A DNA stretch of 64,000 bases from the NCBI GenBank assembly GCA_947501115.1, contig CANMVX010000006.1, positions 61,587-125,586 on the forward strand, given 5' to 3'. Source of the stretch: Haliscomenobacteraceae bacterium. Lineage in GTDB: Bacteria > Bacteroidota > Bacteroidia > Chitinophagales > Saprospiraceae. The notes under the pieces are model-generated. The model searched no databases, was not told the origin of the DNA, and was given only the letters and a program-made list of their open reading frames with translations. Below are positions 7,977 to 17,740 of the stretch, one piece after another (the first letter of the stretch is position 1; the number at the start of each line of letters is the position of its first letter). The position numbers and the translations under genes were made by a program.

Positions 7977-10568
7977 ATGAAGCAACTATTTATCTCATTT
8001 CTATTGTCTCTTACTTTTTTAGGTGGGTTAGCAGGACAAAAAGTACCTTTATCGTATTATTTGCCTGAAATAGAATACCAAGCAAATATTCCTACTCCTG
8101 AAGCATTTTTTGGGTTTCAGGTGGGTGACTGGCATCTTTCACATGACCAGCTTTTGTCCTACCTCAAACACATTTCTTCGCTTTCTTCTAAAGCGAAATG
8201 GGTTGAACATGGCAGAACGTACGAGGGAAGACCTTTGATTCATTTGGTTATTACCTCGGAGGAGAATCACAAAAATCTGGAAGCTCTTCGTTTAAAACAC
8301 GTGGCTAATACGAATCCGGAGCAATCTGCAAAGTTGAATCTTGAGGAGGTACCGCTCGTTTTTTATCTGGGAAATGCCATCCATGGTAATGAAGCCAGTG
8401 GATTTAATGCCGGACCTTTGGTAGCCTATTATATGTTGGCTGGCAAAAGTCAGTCTATTGATAAATTCCTCGAAAAATGTATTCTCATTTTTGACCCTAG
8501 TTTAAATCCAGATGGTGCTCAACGCTTTTCTACCTGGGCAAATATGCATAAAAATGAAAATTTAACGGGCGATAATCAAGACAGGGAATATAATGAAACC
8601 TGGCCTGGTGGTCGTTCTAACCATTATTGGTTCGACTTGAATAGAGATTGGTTGTCCATGGCTCACCCGGAAAGCAGAGGTAGAATTTCCATTTTTCATC
8701 ACTGGAAACCTAATGTCTTAACAGATCATCATGAAATGGGTACCAATGCGACTTTTTTCTTTATGCCCGGTGTACCAAGTAGAGTAAATCCGAATACGCC
8801 AAAGAAAAACCAACAACTTACCGCTAAAATTGGTCAGTACCACGTTAAGGCTTTAGATAAAATTGGTTCTCTGTATTATTCCGAGGAAGGGTATGACGAT
8901 TTTTACTACGGTAAAGGTTCTACCTTTCCAGATGCTAACGGATGTATCGGTATTCTTTTTGAACAGGCCAGCTCGAGAGGGCATTTGCAACAATCGGAAA
9001 ATGGACCTCTTGCTTTTCCATTTACTATCAGAAATCAGGTTGTAACTGCGCTTTCTTCCCTGGAAGCTGCATCTGCCTTGCGTGTTGAGTTGTTAGAGCA
9101 TCAAAGAGAATTTTTCCAAAATGCAAAGAAGGAGGCCGCAGCAGATACGAGAAAGGCTATTGTTTTTGGTGATAAATTTGATCCGGCCAGAGTAAATCAT
9201 TTCATCGAAATATTGAGAAGACAGCAAATTAAAGTTCATCATTTGGCTAAACCAGTGGCGGTTGAAGGTAAATCGTTCGAGCCTTCTTCCTCTTTCATTA
9301 TTCCAATGGAACAGGATCAATATAAGCTGATATTAGGTGCTTTTCAGGTGTTAAACCAATTTGAGGATAGTATTTTTTACGATATCTCTACCTGGACTTT
9401 GCCTCATGCATTTAATCTTGCTTACCAGTATTTGCCGAAAGCTGGATTTGATAACGCCTTATTCGGTAAAGAAATCGTCGGTTTAACTCCAGATATGAAT
9501 CCTCTGCCAGCTGTATCATTGTCTCAGTATGCCTATTTAATGGAATGGGATAATTATTATGCGCCTAAAGCTTTGTATCATATTCAGAAGGCGGGAATCA
9601 GAACAAAAGTATTTAGAGAAGGAATGACGCTGGGAGATAAAAAATATCAACCGGGAACGATTATGATTCCTGTTCAAAACCAGGTATTATCGCCGGAAAA
9701 AATACATGCAGTCATTGCTGAAGCATCAAATAAAAGTAAGGTGGTTATTGAAGCTGTAAGTACGGGTTTTACCGTTAAGGGAAATGATTTGGGGAGTAAT
9801 GGTTTGACAACCCTGGAAATACCAAAGGTAGCTATTATCATTGGGGAGGGAACTACCTCTTCTACCGTTGGTGAGGTTTGGCATCTTCTTGACCAAAGAT
9901 ATGGCATGGTGGTCAATAAATTAGAGGTTAACAGGCTTTCAAGATCTGATTTGTCCAGGTATAATGTCATTGTATTAGGTGGTGGTTCTTACCAGGCGCT
10001 GGGTGCGGCTGGTGCAGCACAAATAAAGGAATTTGTCCAAGGTGGGGGTACCGTAGTAGGTATCCAAAACGCTATTAACTGGTTGAAAAGCCAAAATTTA
10101 GTATCTGTTACTTACCGCGAAGTTCCCGACGGAGAAAAAAAGCGCAGACCTTATGGCGCTATGACAGACGATTTGTTTTCCCTAGAAATTCCAGGTACTA
10201 TTTTTGAAGCCGATTTAGATATTTCTCATCCTCTTGGATTTGGCTACAGACAAGGTAAAATACCCGTTTTCAGAGATGGTGATTTATTACTTGAGCCTTC
10301 AAAAAACCTCTATGCAACCCCATTGGTTTACACACAAAATCCATTGTTAAGTGGCTATTTACCAAGAAAATATAATGGTAAAATGGGAGGTACAGCAGGA
10401 ATTATTGTAGGAAGTGTAGGTACTGGAAAAATAATTATGATGGCTGATAATCCTAATTTCAGAGAACATTGGTTTGGTACAAATAAGTTATTCGCCAACG
10501 CCATTTTCTTCCCTAAAGCTATAAGTAGCATGGGAACAGAATCGGCTCCCCGAACAGGAAACGAATAA
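7977..10568 (+). CDS. secreted M14-family zinc carboxypeptidase
   Basis: 863 residues starting with a signal peptide (MKQLFISFLLSLTFLGGLAG). The zinc ligands lie in HGNEASG (near residue 135, the HxxE motif) and in the later DHHEMGTN region. The substrate-binding stretch NPDGAQR and the catalytic Glu (GILFEQASSRG) are present. After the roughly 370-residue peptidase domain comes a long C-terminal half with a glutamine-amidotransferase-like segment (about 640-720). This long form is common in Bacteroidota. It probably trims peptides in the periplasm or outside the cell. It is transcribed divergently from the monooxygenase operon; a small hairpin follows at 10584. Confidence 0.88.
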   Translation: MKQLFISFLLSLTFLGGLAGQKVPLSYYLPEIEYQANIPTPEAFFGFQVGDWHLSHDQLLSYLKHISSLSSKAKWVEHGRTYEGRPLIHLVITSEENHKNLEALRLKHVANTNPEQSAKLNLEEVPLVFYLGNAIHGNEASGFNAGPLVAYYMLAGKSQSIDKFLEKCILIFDPSLNPDGAQRFSTWANMHKNENLTGDNQDREYNETWPGGRSNHYWFDLNRDWLSMAHPESRGRISIFHHWKPNVLTDHHEMGTNATFFFMPGVPSRVNPNTPKKNQQLTAKIGQYHVKALDKIGSLYYSEEGYDDFYYGKGSTFPDANGCIGILFEQASSRGHLQQSENGPLAFPFTIRNQVVTALSSLEAASALRVELLEHQREFFQNAKKEAAADTRKAIVFGDKFDPARVNHFIEILRRQQIKVHHLAKPVAVEGKSFEPSSSFIIPMEQDQYKLILGAFQVLNQFEDSIFYDISTWTLPHAFNLAYQYLPKAGFDNALFGKEIVGLTPDMNPLPAVSLSQYAYLMEWDNYYAPKALYHIQKAGIRTKVFREGMTLGDKKYQPGTIMIPVQNQVLSPEKIHAVIAEASNKSKVVIEAVSTGFTVKGNDLGSNGLTTLEIPKVAIIIGEGTTSSTVGEVWHLLDQRYGMVVNKLEVNRLSRSDLSRYNVIVLGGGSYQALGAAGAAQIKEFVQGGGTVVGIQNAINWLKSQNLVSVTYREVPDGEKKRRPYGAMTDDLFSLEIPGTIFEADLDISHPLGFGYRQGKIPVFRDGDLLLEPSKNLYATPLVYTQNPLLSGYLPRKYNGKMGGTAGIIVGSVGTGKIIMMADNPNFREHWFGTNKLFANAIFFPKAISSMGTESAPRTGNE

Positions 10569-10583
10569 TATACAATAGACATG

Positions 10584-10600
10584 TGACCCCTTCGGGGTCA
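10584..10600. terminator. short GC-rich hairpin after the M14 peptidase
   Basis: TGACCCC, loop TTC, GGGGTCA: a perfect 7-bp stem 16 bases after the stop codon. It has no run of T on the 3' side, so it may be an RNA-stabilising hairpin rather than a full intrinsic terminator. Confidence 0.4.
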
Positions 10601-10756
10601 GGACACTATTTAAAATTAATCTTTCGAATCAAACCAACGACGTTATAGTTAATCCTAGAAATCCTGAAAATCCTGATTCAAACAATTGGCTGCTGCGCGC
10701 ATAATTTCCAACGGAGAATAGGGTGCTTTGGAATAATATGTCCTGAAAATAATTTT

Positions 10757-10968
10757 GAATCAGGATTTACAGGATTTCCAGGATTACAGAGGACGTCTTC
10801 GTTTTTAAAGTAATGGTTATTCGTAGAGGATTACTTTATTTCCTTCTTTTCGCCGATGCGTAACGCATCGGCTAGGGGCTTTGAAATGAAAGCACCGTTT
10901 AATAATAAACCTCCCACCCAAACCAACGACGTTATGGTTAATCCTGGAAATCCTGAAAATCCTGATTC
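10757..10968. repeat. 212-bp foldback element, copy A1
   Basis: The left arm begins GAATCAGGATTTACAGGATT. The right arm ends with the inverted version, ...CCTGAAAATCCTGATTC. The arms are about 30 bp and are themselves built from roughly 9-base steps of AATCCTGNA. In the middle is a 9-bp-stem palindrome, GCCGATGCG / CGCATCGGC (10852-10872). No transposase is present. Confidence 0.8.
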
Positions 10969-11052
10969 AAACCAATGGCAGCTGCGCGTATAATTTCCAT
11001 CGAAGATTGGTTAGTTGCTTGCTTTTGTGGAATGTTTCCTGTAAATAATTTT

Positions 11053-11264
11053 GAATCAGGATTTACAGGATTTCCAGGATTACAGAGGACGTCTTCGTTT
11101 TTAAAGTAATGGTTATTCGTAGAGGATTACTTTATTTCCTTCTTTTCGCCGCTGCGTTACGCAGCGGCTAGGGGCTTTGAAATGAAAGCACCGTTTAATA
11201 ATAATCTTCCGAATCAAACCAACGATGTTATGGTTAATCCTCGAAATCCTAAAAATCCTGATTC
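11053..11264. repeat. 212-bp foldback element, copy A2
   Basis: Same length and layout as copy A1: left arm at 11053, right arm ending at 11264, central palindrome at 11148-11168. The palindrome reads GCCGCTGCG / CGCAGCGGC, so the A:T pair of copy A1 has become C:G on both sides, a compensatory change. Confidence 0.8.
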
Positions 11265-11337
11265 AAACAACTGGCTGCTGTGCGCATAATTTCCACCCAA
11301 GAATGAGAGCTTAGTATTTTATTTCTCCTATAATCGA

Positions 11338-11397
11338 AGGGCTGGCATCCTTTCGCGATGGTTGTTGCCCTTTCAGGGCTTGTTGGCTTTACAGCCC
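11338..11397. repeat. palindromic intergenic repeat next to ribE
   Basis: GGGCTG near the left end is matched by CAGCCC at the right end, and inside lies TGCCCTTTCAGGGC, a smaller inverted repeat. It ends 5 bases from the ribE stop codon and could serve as its 3' hairpin. It differs in sequence from the foldback elements to its left. Confidence 0.45.
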
Positions 11398-11401
11398 ATT
11401 T

Positions 11402-11995
11402 TTATAGCTTATATGCTGCCGCGTATCTTGCAATGTATTTCCCCAAAATATCAAATTCAAGATTTACGGGATCGCCTTCTTTTAGCATATTAAAACTCGT
11501 GTTTTCATAAGTGTAGGGAATGATGGCTACTTGAAAAGTAGATGAAGTAGGATTTATAACCGTTAAACTTACCCCGTTGATGCAAACAGACCCTTTATCA
11601 ACCAATAAATGTTTGTTCTCCTCGGGAAAATTGAAAGTGAAAATCCAGGAACCATCTTTATCTAATACACTTTTTACCACGCCCACGGTATCTACGTGAC
11701 CTTGGACCAAATGTCCGTCAAAGCGAGATAAACCAGACATGGCTCTTTCCAAATTGATAGATTCACCTATTTTCAAAGCACCCAAATTGCTTCTTAACAA
11801 GGTTTCGTCAATAGCAGTAACATGGTGTTTACCATTTTCTACAGCAGTAACGGTAAGGCAAACGCCATTGTGGGCAAGACTTTGATCTACTTTTAATTCA
11901 TTGGATATAGCAGAGGAAATGGTAAACTCTTTATTAGAGCCGTTCAGCCTGATTTCCTCCACTATGCCCATGGTTTCTATAATACCTGTAAACAT
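11402..11995 (-). CDS. ribE: riboflavin synthase, alpha subunit
   Basis: 197 residues with the diagnostic N-terminus MFTGIIE and two lumazine-binding barrels in tandem. Each carries its substrate loop (VCLTVT in the first, GVSLTVIN in the second). The enzyme dismutates two molecules of 6,7-dimethyl-8-ribityllumazine to riboflavin, and usually acts as a trimer in the cytosol. The length is normal. The gene sits 8 bases after the large type IX secreted protein gene and is probably co-transcribed with it, an unusual pairing of a vitamin gene with a surface protein. Confidence 0.95.
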   Translation of the reverse strand: MFTGIIETMGIVEEIRLNGSNKEFTISSAISNELKVDQSLAHNGVCLTVTAVENGKHHVTAIDETLLRSNLGALKIGESINLERAMSGLSRFDGHLVQGHVDTVGVVKSVLDKDGSWIFTFNFPEENKHLLVDKGSVCINGVSLTVINPTSSTFQVAIIPYTYENTSFNMLKEGDPVNLEFDILGKYIARYAAAYKL

Positions 11996-12003
11996 AAGTT
12001 CCT

Positions 12004-14820
12004 TTAATCGTTTCCGTTTTGTAATTCAATATATCCACTCAAGGTTCCTCCAAATGGAACAATACCATCGGTCTCATTTTCAAAAACCTTGCAAACATAA
12101 TAATAAGTGCCCGAGGGTAATTTTTGTCCTTGTAGCTGATTGCCATTCCAGTTTAGCGCCGGATCCGTCGTTTGAAAAACAAGTTGACCCCATCTGTTGA
12201 ATACCTTGAAATCAACAGAAGCAATAAAACATGACTTTCTTGGTGTAAAAAAGTCATTATTACCGTCATCGTTAGGTGTAAACGCGTTGGGAAGGTCATA
12301 AACAGGGCAATTAACGGAACAAACCTGGCTACTTGGCTTACTTTCATTACCATTATTATCGAAAGCTGTCAATCGGTAACACCCTGCAAGCCCATTTTTC
12401 GGTGCATGTCTGGTAGAACCAACATTGGCACCGGTGATTGTTTTAACCTTTTCCTCTGGTTTTCCAACACCAGGAGAATAATATAGGTAATAACCAGCAA
12501 TATCTGTATCGTTACAACCCGGCGTTTTAGTCCAGTTTAACTCATTACCCGTTGAGGCGATTTCATCACAATCGGGATAATTCCCCGTTTCGCAAAAATT
12601 ATTCACCTTCAAAACAGGTGGACAAGGAGGAACATTATCCCTGGGGGTAACACATATTTCCTGGGAAAAATTAGTTATCGGGTCTGGTAAGCCAGATACG
12701 CCATAGGTGCCCCAACTTTTAATCAGATAACAATAGGATCTTCCATTCGTCAGATTTTTATCGGTAAACGTTTTTAGATTGGTAAATCCGATAGAATCAA
12801 AAACACCGGCATTATTCTTCCTATAAATGGTAAATCCATAATTTTCCCAGGTTGTTTGAAAATTCCAACTAAGTAAAGAAGATTTATCTGACCCTGAACC
12901 TGTTAAAAATACAGATGAGGTAGGATTCGTAGTACCCTGAATACGATTATTTGGACCAGTTACAAGGGTTATCTTGTAAGAATAGGCATTTTTTTCGGTA
13001 TCCACCGAAGCATCTTCAAAACAAGTGTCCCTTAGGGTCGTAAAGGATAAAGCAGGGGTGCTTCTCCAAATTTCACTGAAAGTCGCTGGATTATTGCCTG
13101 TCCCTCTGGTTAAAACAAAGGTATAAGGCGGAGGATTATTGATGGTGTCTAAAACGTCAGCTTTTGGCCTGATCCAGCAGATTTTCATTAGCCCATTTAC
13201 AGCCGTTTTTTTAACATTTACCTCAATAGGTAGGGGTAAATCCCTTCCAAGTTGAATACAAATCTCTTCTGAGGGTAAACTTTCCACGAGGTTGTAAGCA
13301 TATTTACCGTTCGGCGTCGTTCTTGCAAATTCTGCGAGAATCCTGTAGCAATATGTTTTACCCGATTCGATGGATTTATCCTCATAAGCATATCGATTAT
13401 TTTGTATGTTAATGATACTGAAATCGGTTAATTGCGTATAACCTTTACCAGCAAGGCCGGGTTGACAAGTATCAAGAGGAAACTGGCTTGTATTTACTTT
13501 TCTCCATACTGTAAATCCTCTAAAGTAATTTCCTCCCACTGTATCACAGGCATAAGGTTTCCCCCAGCTTAGGAGAATTGATTGCGGATTACTTTTTACC
13601 TGAAGGTCTTTTGGTGGCGGACCTACCACTTTTATACGTACCGTTTTTAGAATAGCTAATCCGGAGGAATCGGGAAAAAAGTTGTCTTGAGCTTTGAAGA
13701 CGACAGAATAATACTGCTCTGAAATATGTTCACAGGAGGTTTTCCAGGTGAACACTTTGGTCACTGGATCTGGTTCAAAGAAACGGCCAGGTGGTAGAAA
13801 AGAGGCTGGACTCGGCTGAACCACAAATGGTCCTCCCAGGGCAGTAAGTTTTACTCTTTGATTTGTTTCAGTTAATGGTGCTGTTGCAGTAACCTCAAAA
13901 CGCAAAGTTTCTCCCGCAATGACGCATATTTCGTCAAATGGAACTTTAATTTCAGGGGGCAGATTATCGCAATTCTTTATAAGTATTTGCATATCCCGTA
14001 TGATGGTATCAATAGGTAAACCGTCACGGTATTCTACAATAATTATAGACAGATTATATTCACCTGCTCGCTGTGGAGCGTCCCATACAATATCGCCGGT
14101 AACAGGATTGAGGGTCAAATTATTTTTTGGACCCGGGCTTATATTACTTGGAAATATATAATTTGGTACAGCTAAACCTACATCTTGTAAAGGAACAGAA
14201 AAATGATAAGATAAACTATCTCCGTCACTATCATAAGCATTAGGATTGTGTATGAATTTCTGACCTACACAACCTATATCAATTGGAGGTTGTAAAAGTA
14301 CCGGTGTATTGTTACAACCCTGGAATTGAGGATTTGGAAAAGAGTAGGTGGTCTGGATGTGAAATCTGATTTGTTCAGAATTGGGATAATTAACATTTAA
14401 AATACCTCCATTTCTATTGGGATCTGTGGTTGAAATAACATAAGTACCTCTGGACGGAAAGGTATGAAAAGCGATGTAAATATTCCTTTTAGTATCATTT
14501 TCAAGAGGTTCTCCCTTTGGAACGCTTCCACCTCCGTTAGATCGGCCTACTTTTTCGCATTTTCCGTCACCCCAGCAAATGAAAAGTGTATCTCTGTCTG
14601 CCTGAATACTACTGGTCTTTGTATAGGTAGTAATCGTGGCTCTAATAGTAAGACTGGAGGTACAATCGCCTACTTGTGAAATAGAGATTTCTCCTGCTCT
14701 ATTATGGGTAGCATATATGTTAGGAATAAATGTTACAAAAAGGACGAGTAAAAAAAGACCCCTTTGAAGGACATTATTCCGAAAGTCTGACTGGAAAAAA
14801 CAGGTGAATTTATTCGGCAT
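12004..14820 (-). CDS. type IX-secreted surface protein with gliding-motility C-terminal domain
   Basis: 938 residues. A signal peptide (hydrophobic stretch LFLLVLFVTFIPNIYA, about residues 22-37) is followed by THNRAGEI, an N-terminal motif common in Bacteroidota gliding-associated proteins. PKD-like and fibronectin type III-like segments fill the middle. The C-terminal 90 residues (DLPNAFTPNDDGNNDFF ... NRWGQLVF ... GTYYYVCKV) form the CHU_C domain that directs export by the type IX secretion system. It probably acts as an adhesin or structural cell-surface protein; its ligand is unknown. The gene is directly upstream of ribE. Confidence 0.88.
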   Translation of the reverse strand: MPNKFTCFFQSDFRNNVLQRGLFLLVLFVTFIPNIYATHNRAGEISISQVGDCTSSLTIRATITTYTKTSSIQADRDTLFICWGDGKCEKVGRSNGGGSVPKGEPLENDTKRNIYIAFHTFPSRGTYVISTTDPNRNGGILNVNYPNSEQIRFHIQTTYSFPNPQFQGCNNTPVLLQPPIDIGCVGQKFIHNPNAYDSDGDSLSYHFSVPLQDVGLAVPNYIFPSNISPGPKNNLTLNPVTGDIVWDAPQRAGEYNLSIIIVEYRDGLPIDTIIRDMQILIKNCDNLPPEIKVPFDEICVIAGETLRFEVTATAPLTETNQRVKLTALGGPFVVQPSPASFLPPGRFFEPDPVTKVFTWKTSCEHISEQYYSVVFKAQDNFFPDSSGLAILKTVRIKVVGPPPKDLQVKSNPQSILLSWGKPYACDTVGGNYFRGFTVWRKVNTSQFPLDTCQPGLAGKGYTQLTDFSIINIQNNRYAYEDKSIESGKTYCYRILAEFARTTPNGKYAYNLVESLPSEEICIQLGRDLPLPIEVNVKKTAVNGLMKICWIRPKADVLDTINNPPPYTFVLTRGTGNNPATFSEIWRSTPALSFTTLRDTCFEDASVDTEKNAYSYKITLVTGPNNRIQGTTNPTSSVFLTGSGSDKSSLLSWNFQTTWENYGFTIYRKNNAGVFDSIGFTNLKTFTDKNLTNGRSYCYLIKSWGTYGVSGLPDPITNFSQEICVTPRDNVPPCPPVLKVNNFCETGNYPDCDEIASTGNELNWTKTPGCNDTDIAGYYLYYSPGVGKPEEKVKTITGANVGSTRHAPKNGLAGCYRLTAFDNNGNESKPSSQVCSVNCPVYDLPNAFTPNDDGNNDFFTPRKSCFIASVDFKVFNRWGQLVFQTTDPALNWNGNQLQGQKLPSGTYYYVCKVFENETDGIVPFGGTLSGYIELQNGND

Positions 14821-14922
14821 CGTTCTATTATTATGCGTTTATTCCAATATACAAGTTTATTGGTTAACGCCGATTATTTTTTTATATAAATAGAAAAATG
14901 AATGCTTTAGTTCAATATTTGA

Positions 14923-15807
14923 TTAATCGCTGAATCTATTTAAACATTTTTGTAAAGCATCCCGCCAATGTGGAATGTCTAATCCGAAAACTTCCTTGAA
15001 ATGTGACTTATCCATAGCACTAAATGGCGGTCGCGGTGCTGGTAGGGGAAAAGAGGTAGTCCTAACGGGAGTGATTTTAGTCGAATAACCTCGATATTGC
15101 ATAATAGATAGAGCAAAGTCATACCAGCTGCAAATACCTTCGTTTGAGTAATTGAATATGCCTTTTGCTTCCCCGGCTTTTCCGTTGTCTATAATGGTTA
15201 ATAGCATATTTGCTAAATCATAGACCCAGGTTGGAGAACCAATCTGATCAAAAACTACGTTTATTTCCTCTCTTTCTTTGCCTAATCGATCCATCGTTTT
15301 TACAAAGTTTTTACCATGTTCCCCGTAAACCCAGGAAGTGCGAAAAATTAAATAGTCTGCACTGATTTGTTTTACCGCCTCTTCTCCCGCTAATTTAGAT
15401 CGGGCATAAACACCTTTGGGTTGGGGTAAATCCTTTTCTGTGAAAGGCGTATTTTGTAAACTATGGTAAACGTAATCTGACGAAATGTAGATAAACTTTG
15501 TATTTTTTGAGGATAAATACTTTGCCAAATGCTTAACTGCCAGGGCATTCACCTGAAAACATAATTTTACTTCTTTTTCAGCCAGATCTACTGCCGTATA
15601 AGCTGCCGCATGGATATAATAATCATAATGGGTGTCTAATAATTCATTAGGCCAGGCTATTTCTTCACCCTTGGTACCTATTTGTGAAAAATCGAGTTGG
15701 CCTCTGTCCAGAAAATCAATCTTAAGATCAGGAAAGAGAATGGAGGCTTCTTTTAAAGCTTTTCCTAGCTGTCCGTTTGACCCACTAACTAAGACTGATT
15801 TTCTCAT
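14923..15807 (-). CDS. rfbD: dTDP-4-dehydrorhamnose reductase
   Basis: 294 residues, an extended SDR. The cofactor loop is VSGSNGQLGK near the N-terminus, the catalytic motif is YARSKLAGE, and the FRTSWVYGEHGKNF stretch is typical of RmlD. It reduces dTDP-4-dehydro-L-rhamnose to dTDP-L-rhamnose, the last step in making the activated sugar for polysaccharides. Its start overlaps the end of rfbC by 4 bases, so the two are coupled. rfbA and rfbB are not in this window. Confidence 0.92.
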   Translation of the reverse strand: MRKSVLVSGSNGQLGKALKEASILFPDLKIDFLDRGQLDFSQIGTKGEEIAWPNELLDTHYDYYIHAAAYTAVDLAEKEVKLCFQVNALAVKHLAKYLSSKNTKFIYISSDYVYHSLQNTPFTEKDLPQPKGVYARSKLAGEEAVKQISADYLIFRTSWVYGEHGKNFVKTMDRLGKEREEINVVFDQIGSPTWVYDLANMLLTIIDNGKAGEAKGIFNYSNEGICSWYDFALSIMQYRGYSTKITPVRTTSFPLPAPRPPFSAMDKSHFKEVFGLDIPHWRDALQKCLNRFSD

Positions 15808-16367
15808 GGGATAAAAGGTATTTCAGCAGGGGAATGATTCCCTAAAAGGGGAAGAATAGTATCTTTTTCAGACAAAATAAGCTGCGAAGCGGCAAATCCC
15901 CAGTCTATTTTCAATTCCGGGTCATTATATCTTATGCCCGCTTCCGCATTTTTATGATAATAAGTATCGCATTTGTATAAAATAACAGCAGTAGGACTCA
16001 GCGTTAAAAATCCATGGGCAAAACCTTTGGGAATATATAATTGCCGGTGATTATCTTCACTGAGAACAACACTATATGACCTTCCGAAGAAGGGTGAATT
16101 TTCTCTCAAGTCAACAGCGACATCTAAAATTTCTCCCCTTAATACGCGAATTAATTTAGATTGAGAAAATTCACCCGTTTGGTAGTGTAATCCACGAAGG
16201 ACGCCCTGAGTAGATCTTGATTGATTGTCCTGGATAAAAGCGCTATGAATTCCTTGTTTTTTTAAAAAATCATCGCGAAAAGCTTCAAAGAAATACCCTC
16301 TATCGTCAGGATAAACAGTGGGTTCGAAAAGCAAAAGTCCCGAAATAGGCGTTTCAAAACACTTCAT
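15804..16367 (-). CDS. rfbC: dTDP-4-dehydrorhamnose 3,5-epimerase
   Basis: 187 residues, full length for the RmlC cupin. The diagnostic motifs are GVLRGLHYQ (with the active-site His), KLIRVLRGEILDVAVDLR, and YIPKGFAHGFLTL. It epimerises the 4-keto sugar at C3 and C5 before reduction by the downstream rfbD product. The gene is separated by only 18 bases from der, so the rhamnose genes may share a transcript with it. Confidence 0.94.
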   Translation of the reverse strand: MKCFETPISGLLLFEPTVYPDDRGYFFEAFRDDFLKKQGIHSAFIQDNQSRSTQGVLRGLHYQTGEFSQSKLIRVLRGEILDVAVDLRENSPFFGRSYSVVLSEDNHRQLYIPKGFAHGFLTLSPTAVILYKCDTYYHKNAEAGIRYNDPELKIDWGFAASQLILSEKDTILPLLGNHSPAEIPFIP

Positions 16368-16385
16368 AATCTTATAAGGACATCC

Positions 16386-17687
16386 TTATTTTTGTCTGAA
16401 CAATATGTGAATGGGAACTCCGGTGAAATTAAAATGTTTACGCATTTGATTTTCCAGGAAATTCCGGTAATGGTCTTTAATGTGAGTAGGGTGGTTACAG
16501 AAAAATACAAAAGAAGGGTTCCTCGTTGGCAGCTGAGTAATATATTTTATTTTAATATATTTTCCTCTGTGTGCTGGTGGAGGCATATTTTCTATAATCG
16601 GTAGAAGGGTGTCGTTTAACTCCGAGGTCTTTATCTTTCGTGTCCTATTTTCATAGACAGACAAAGCAGCTTCGAGCCCTTGAAAAATTCTTACTTTTTC
16701 AGTAGCCGAAATAAAGAGGATGGGAACGTCGGTAAAAGGAGCGATTCTTTCACGAATTTCTTTTTCCAAATCACGGGAAGTATTCGTCTCTTTATTTATT
16801 AAATCCCATTTGTTAATGAGGATGACAATACCTTTTTGTCTTTTTTGAGCCAGGGCAAAGATATTAACATCTTGCGATTCCATACCTAGGGTAGCGTCAA
16901 CCAATAAGATACAGACATCACATTCCTCCATCGCTTTAATAGCGCGCATAACTGAATAAAATTCAAGGTCTTCATGTACCTTTCCCTTTTTTCTTATACC
17001 TGCGGTGTCTATGAGAATAAATTCCTTACCAAATTTCTTGTAATGACTATCTATGGCATCGCGGGTAGTTCCGGCAATTTCGGTAACAATATTTCTATCT
17101 TCTCCCAAAAAAGCATTGGTTAGCGAAGATTTTCCTGCATTTGGCTGACCGACAATGGCAAAACGGGGAATTTCATCTGTGGGCGCTTCTTCTTCATGAA
17201 TATGCTCCACCACGGCATCCAGAATTTCCCCCGTTCCTGATCCTGTGATGGAAGAAAGGAAGAAGACATTTTCGAAACCTAGGGCATAAAATTCATTAGC
17301 CTCTAACAAACGGGTACCGTTATCAACTTTATTGATGGCCAGGAAAACAGGTTTATCTGTTCTTCTCAACATATCAGCTACCTCATCATCAAGGTCAGTG
17401 ATACCGGTAGTTACGTCAACCATAAAAATAATGGCTGCTGCTTCGTCGATAGCAATTTTCACTTGCGTTCTGATGGCCGATTCAAAAATATCTTGGGAAT
17501 GCTTAACAAAACCGCCAGTATCAACGACGGTAAAATTTTTACCGTTCCAGTAACTTGGACCATATTGTCTGTCTCTGGTTACGCCTGAAACGTTATCAAT
17601 AATGGCTTTTCTCTCACCAATTAAACGATTGTATAGGGTTGATTTTCCTACATTGGGTCGGCCAACAATGGCCACTATATTATTCAT
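16386..17687 (-). CDS. der: ribosome biogenesis GTPase Der (EngA)
   Basis: 433 residues with two tandem GTPase domains, the hallmark of Der. The first P-loop is GRPNVGKSTLYN (residues 8-19) with DTGG and NKVD; the second is GQPNAGKSSLTN (near 180) with DTAG and NKWD. The C-terminal KH-like domain ends KHFNFTGVPIHILFRQK. Der acts in maturation of the 50S ribosomal subunit and is essential in most bacteria. It lies 53 bases downstream of era, so two ribosome-assembly GTPases are in series. Confidence 0.96.
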   Translation of the reverse strand: MNNIVAIVGRPNVGKSTLYNRLIGERKAIIDNVSGVTRDRQYGPSYWNGKNFTVVDTGGFVKHSQDIFESAIRTQVKIAIDEAAAIIFMVDVTTGITDLDDEVADMLRRTDKPVFLAINKVDNGTRLLEANEFYALGFENVFFLSSITGSGTGEILDAVVEHIHEEEAPTDEIPRFAIVGQPNAGKSSLTNAFLGEDRNIVTEIAGTTRDAIDSHYKKFGKEFILIDTAGIRKKGKVHEDLEFYSVMRAIKAMEECDVCILLVDATLGMESQDVNIFALAQKRQKGIVILINKWDLINKETNTSRDLEKEIRERIAPFTDVPILFISATEKVRIFQGLEAALSVYENRTRKIKTSELNDTLLPIIENMPPPAHRGKYIKIKYITQLPTRNPSFVFFCNHPTHIKDHYRNFLENQMRKHFNFTGVPIHILFRQK

Positions 17688-17740
17688 GTTTGACTTTTCA
17701 AAAACTAAATGAAAGGGTAAAAATACGTATTATACCCCAA

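Larger units (their letters stand above)
10625..11297. repeat. tandem array of foldback (MITE-like) repeats, array A
   Basis: An intergenic array with a period of 289-296 bases and about 2.3 copies: AAACCAACGA recurs at 10631, 10920 and 11216. Each period holds a 212-bp foldback element plus a conserved spacer containing GGCTGCTGCGCGCATAATTT or close variants. I see no reading frame of coding quality. The same family occurs again at 61.6-62.4 kb. The first (10649-10679) and last parts are half copies. Confidence 0.85.

Noticed and set aside
10625..11297. CRISPR array
   Set aside because: The period is about 290 bases with long near-identical units, not short repeats with unique spacers, and there are no cas genes.
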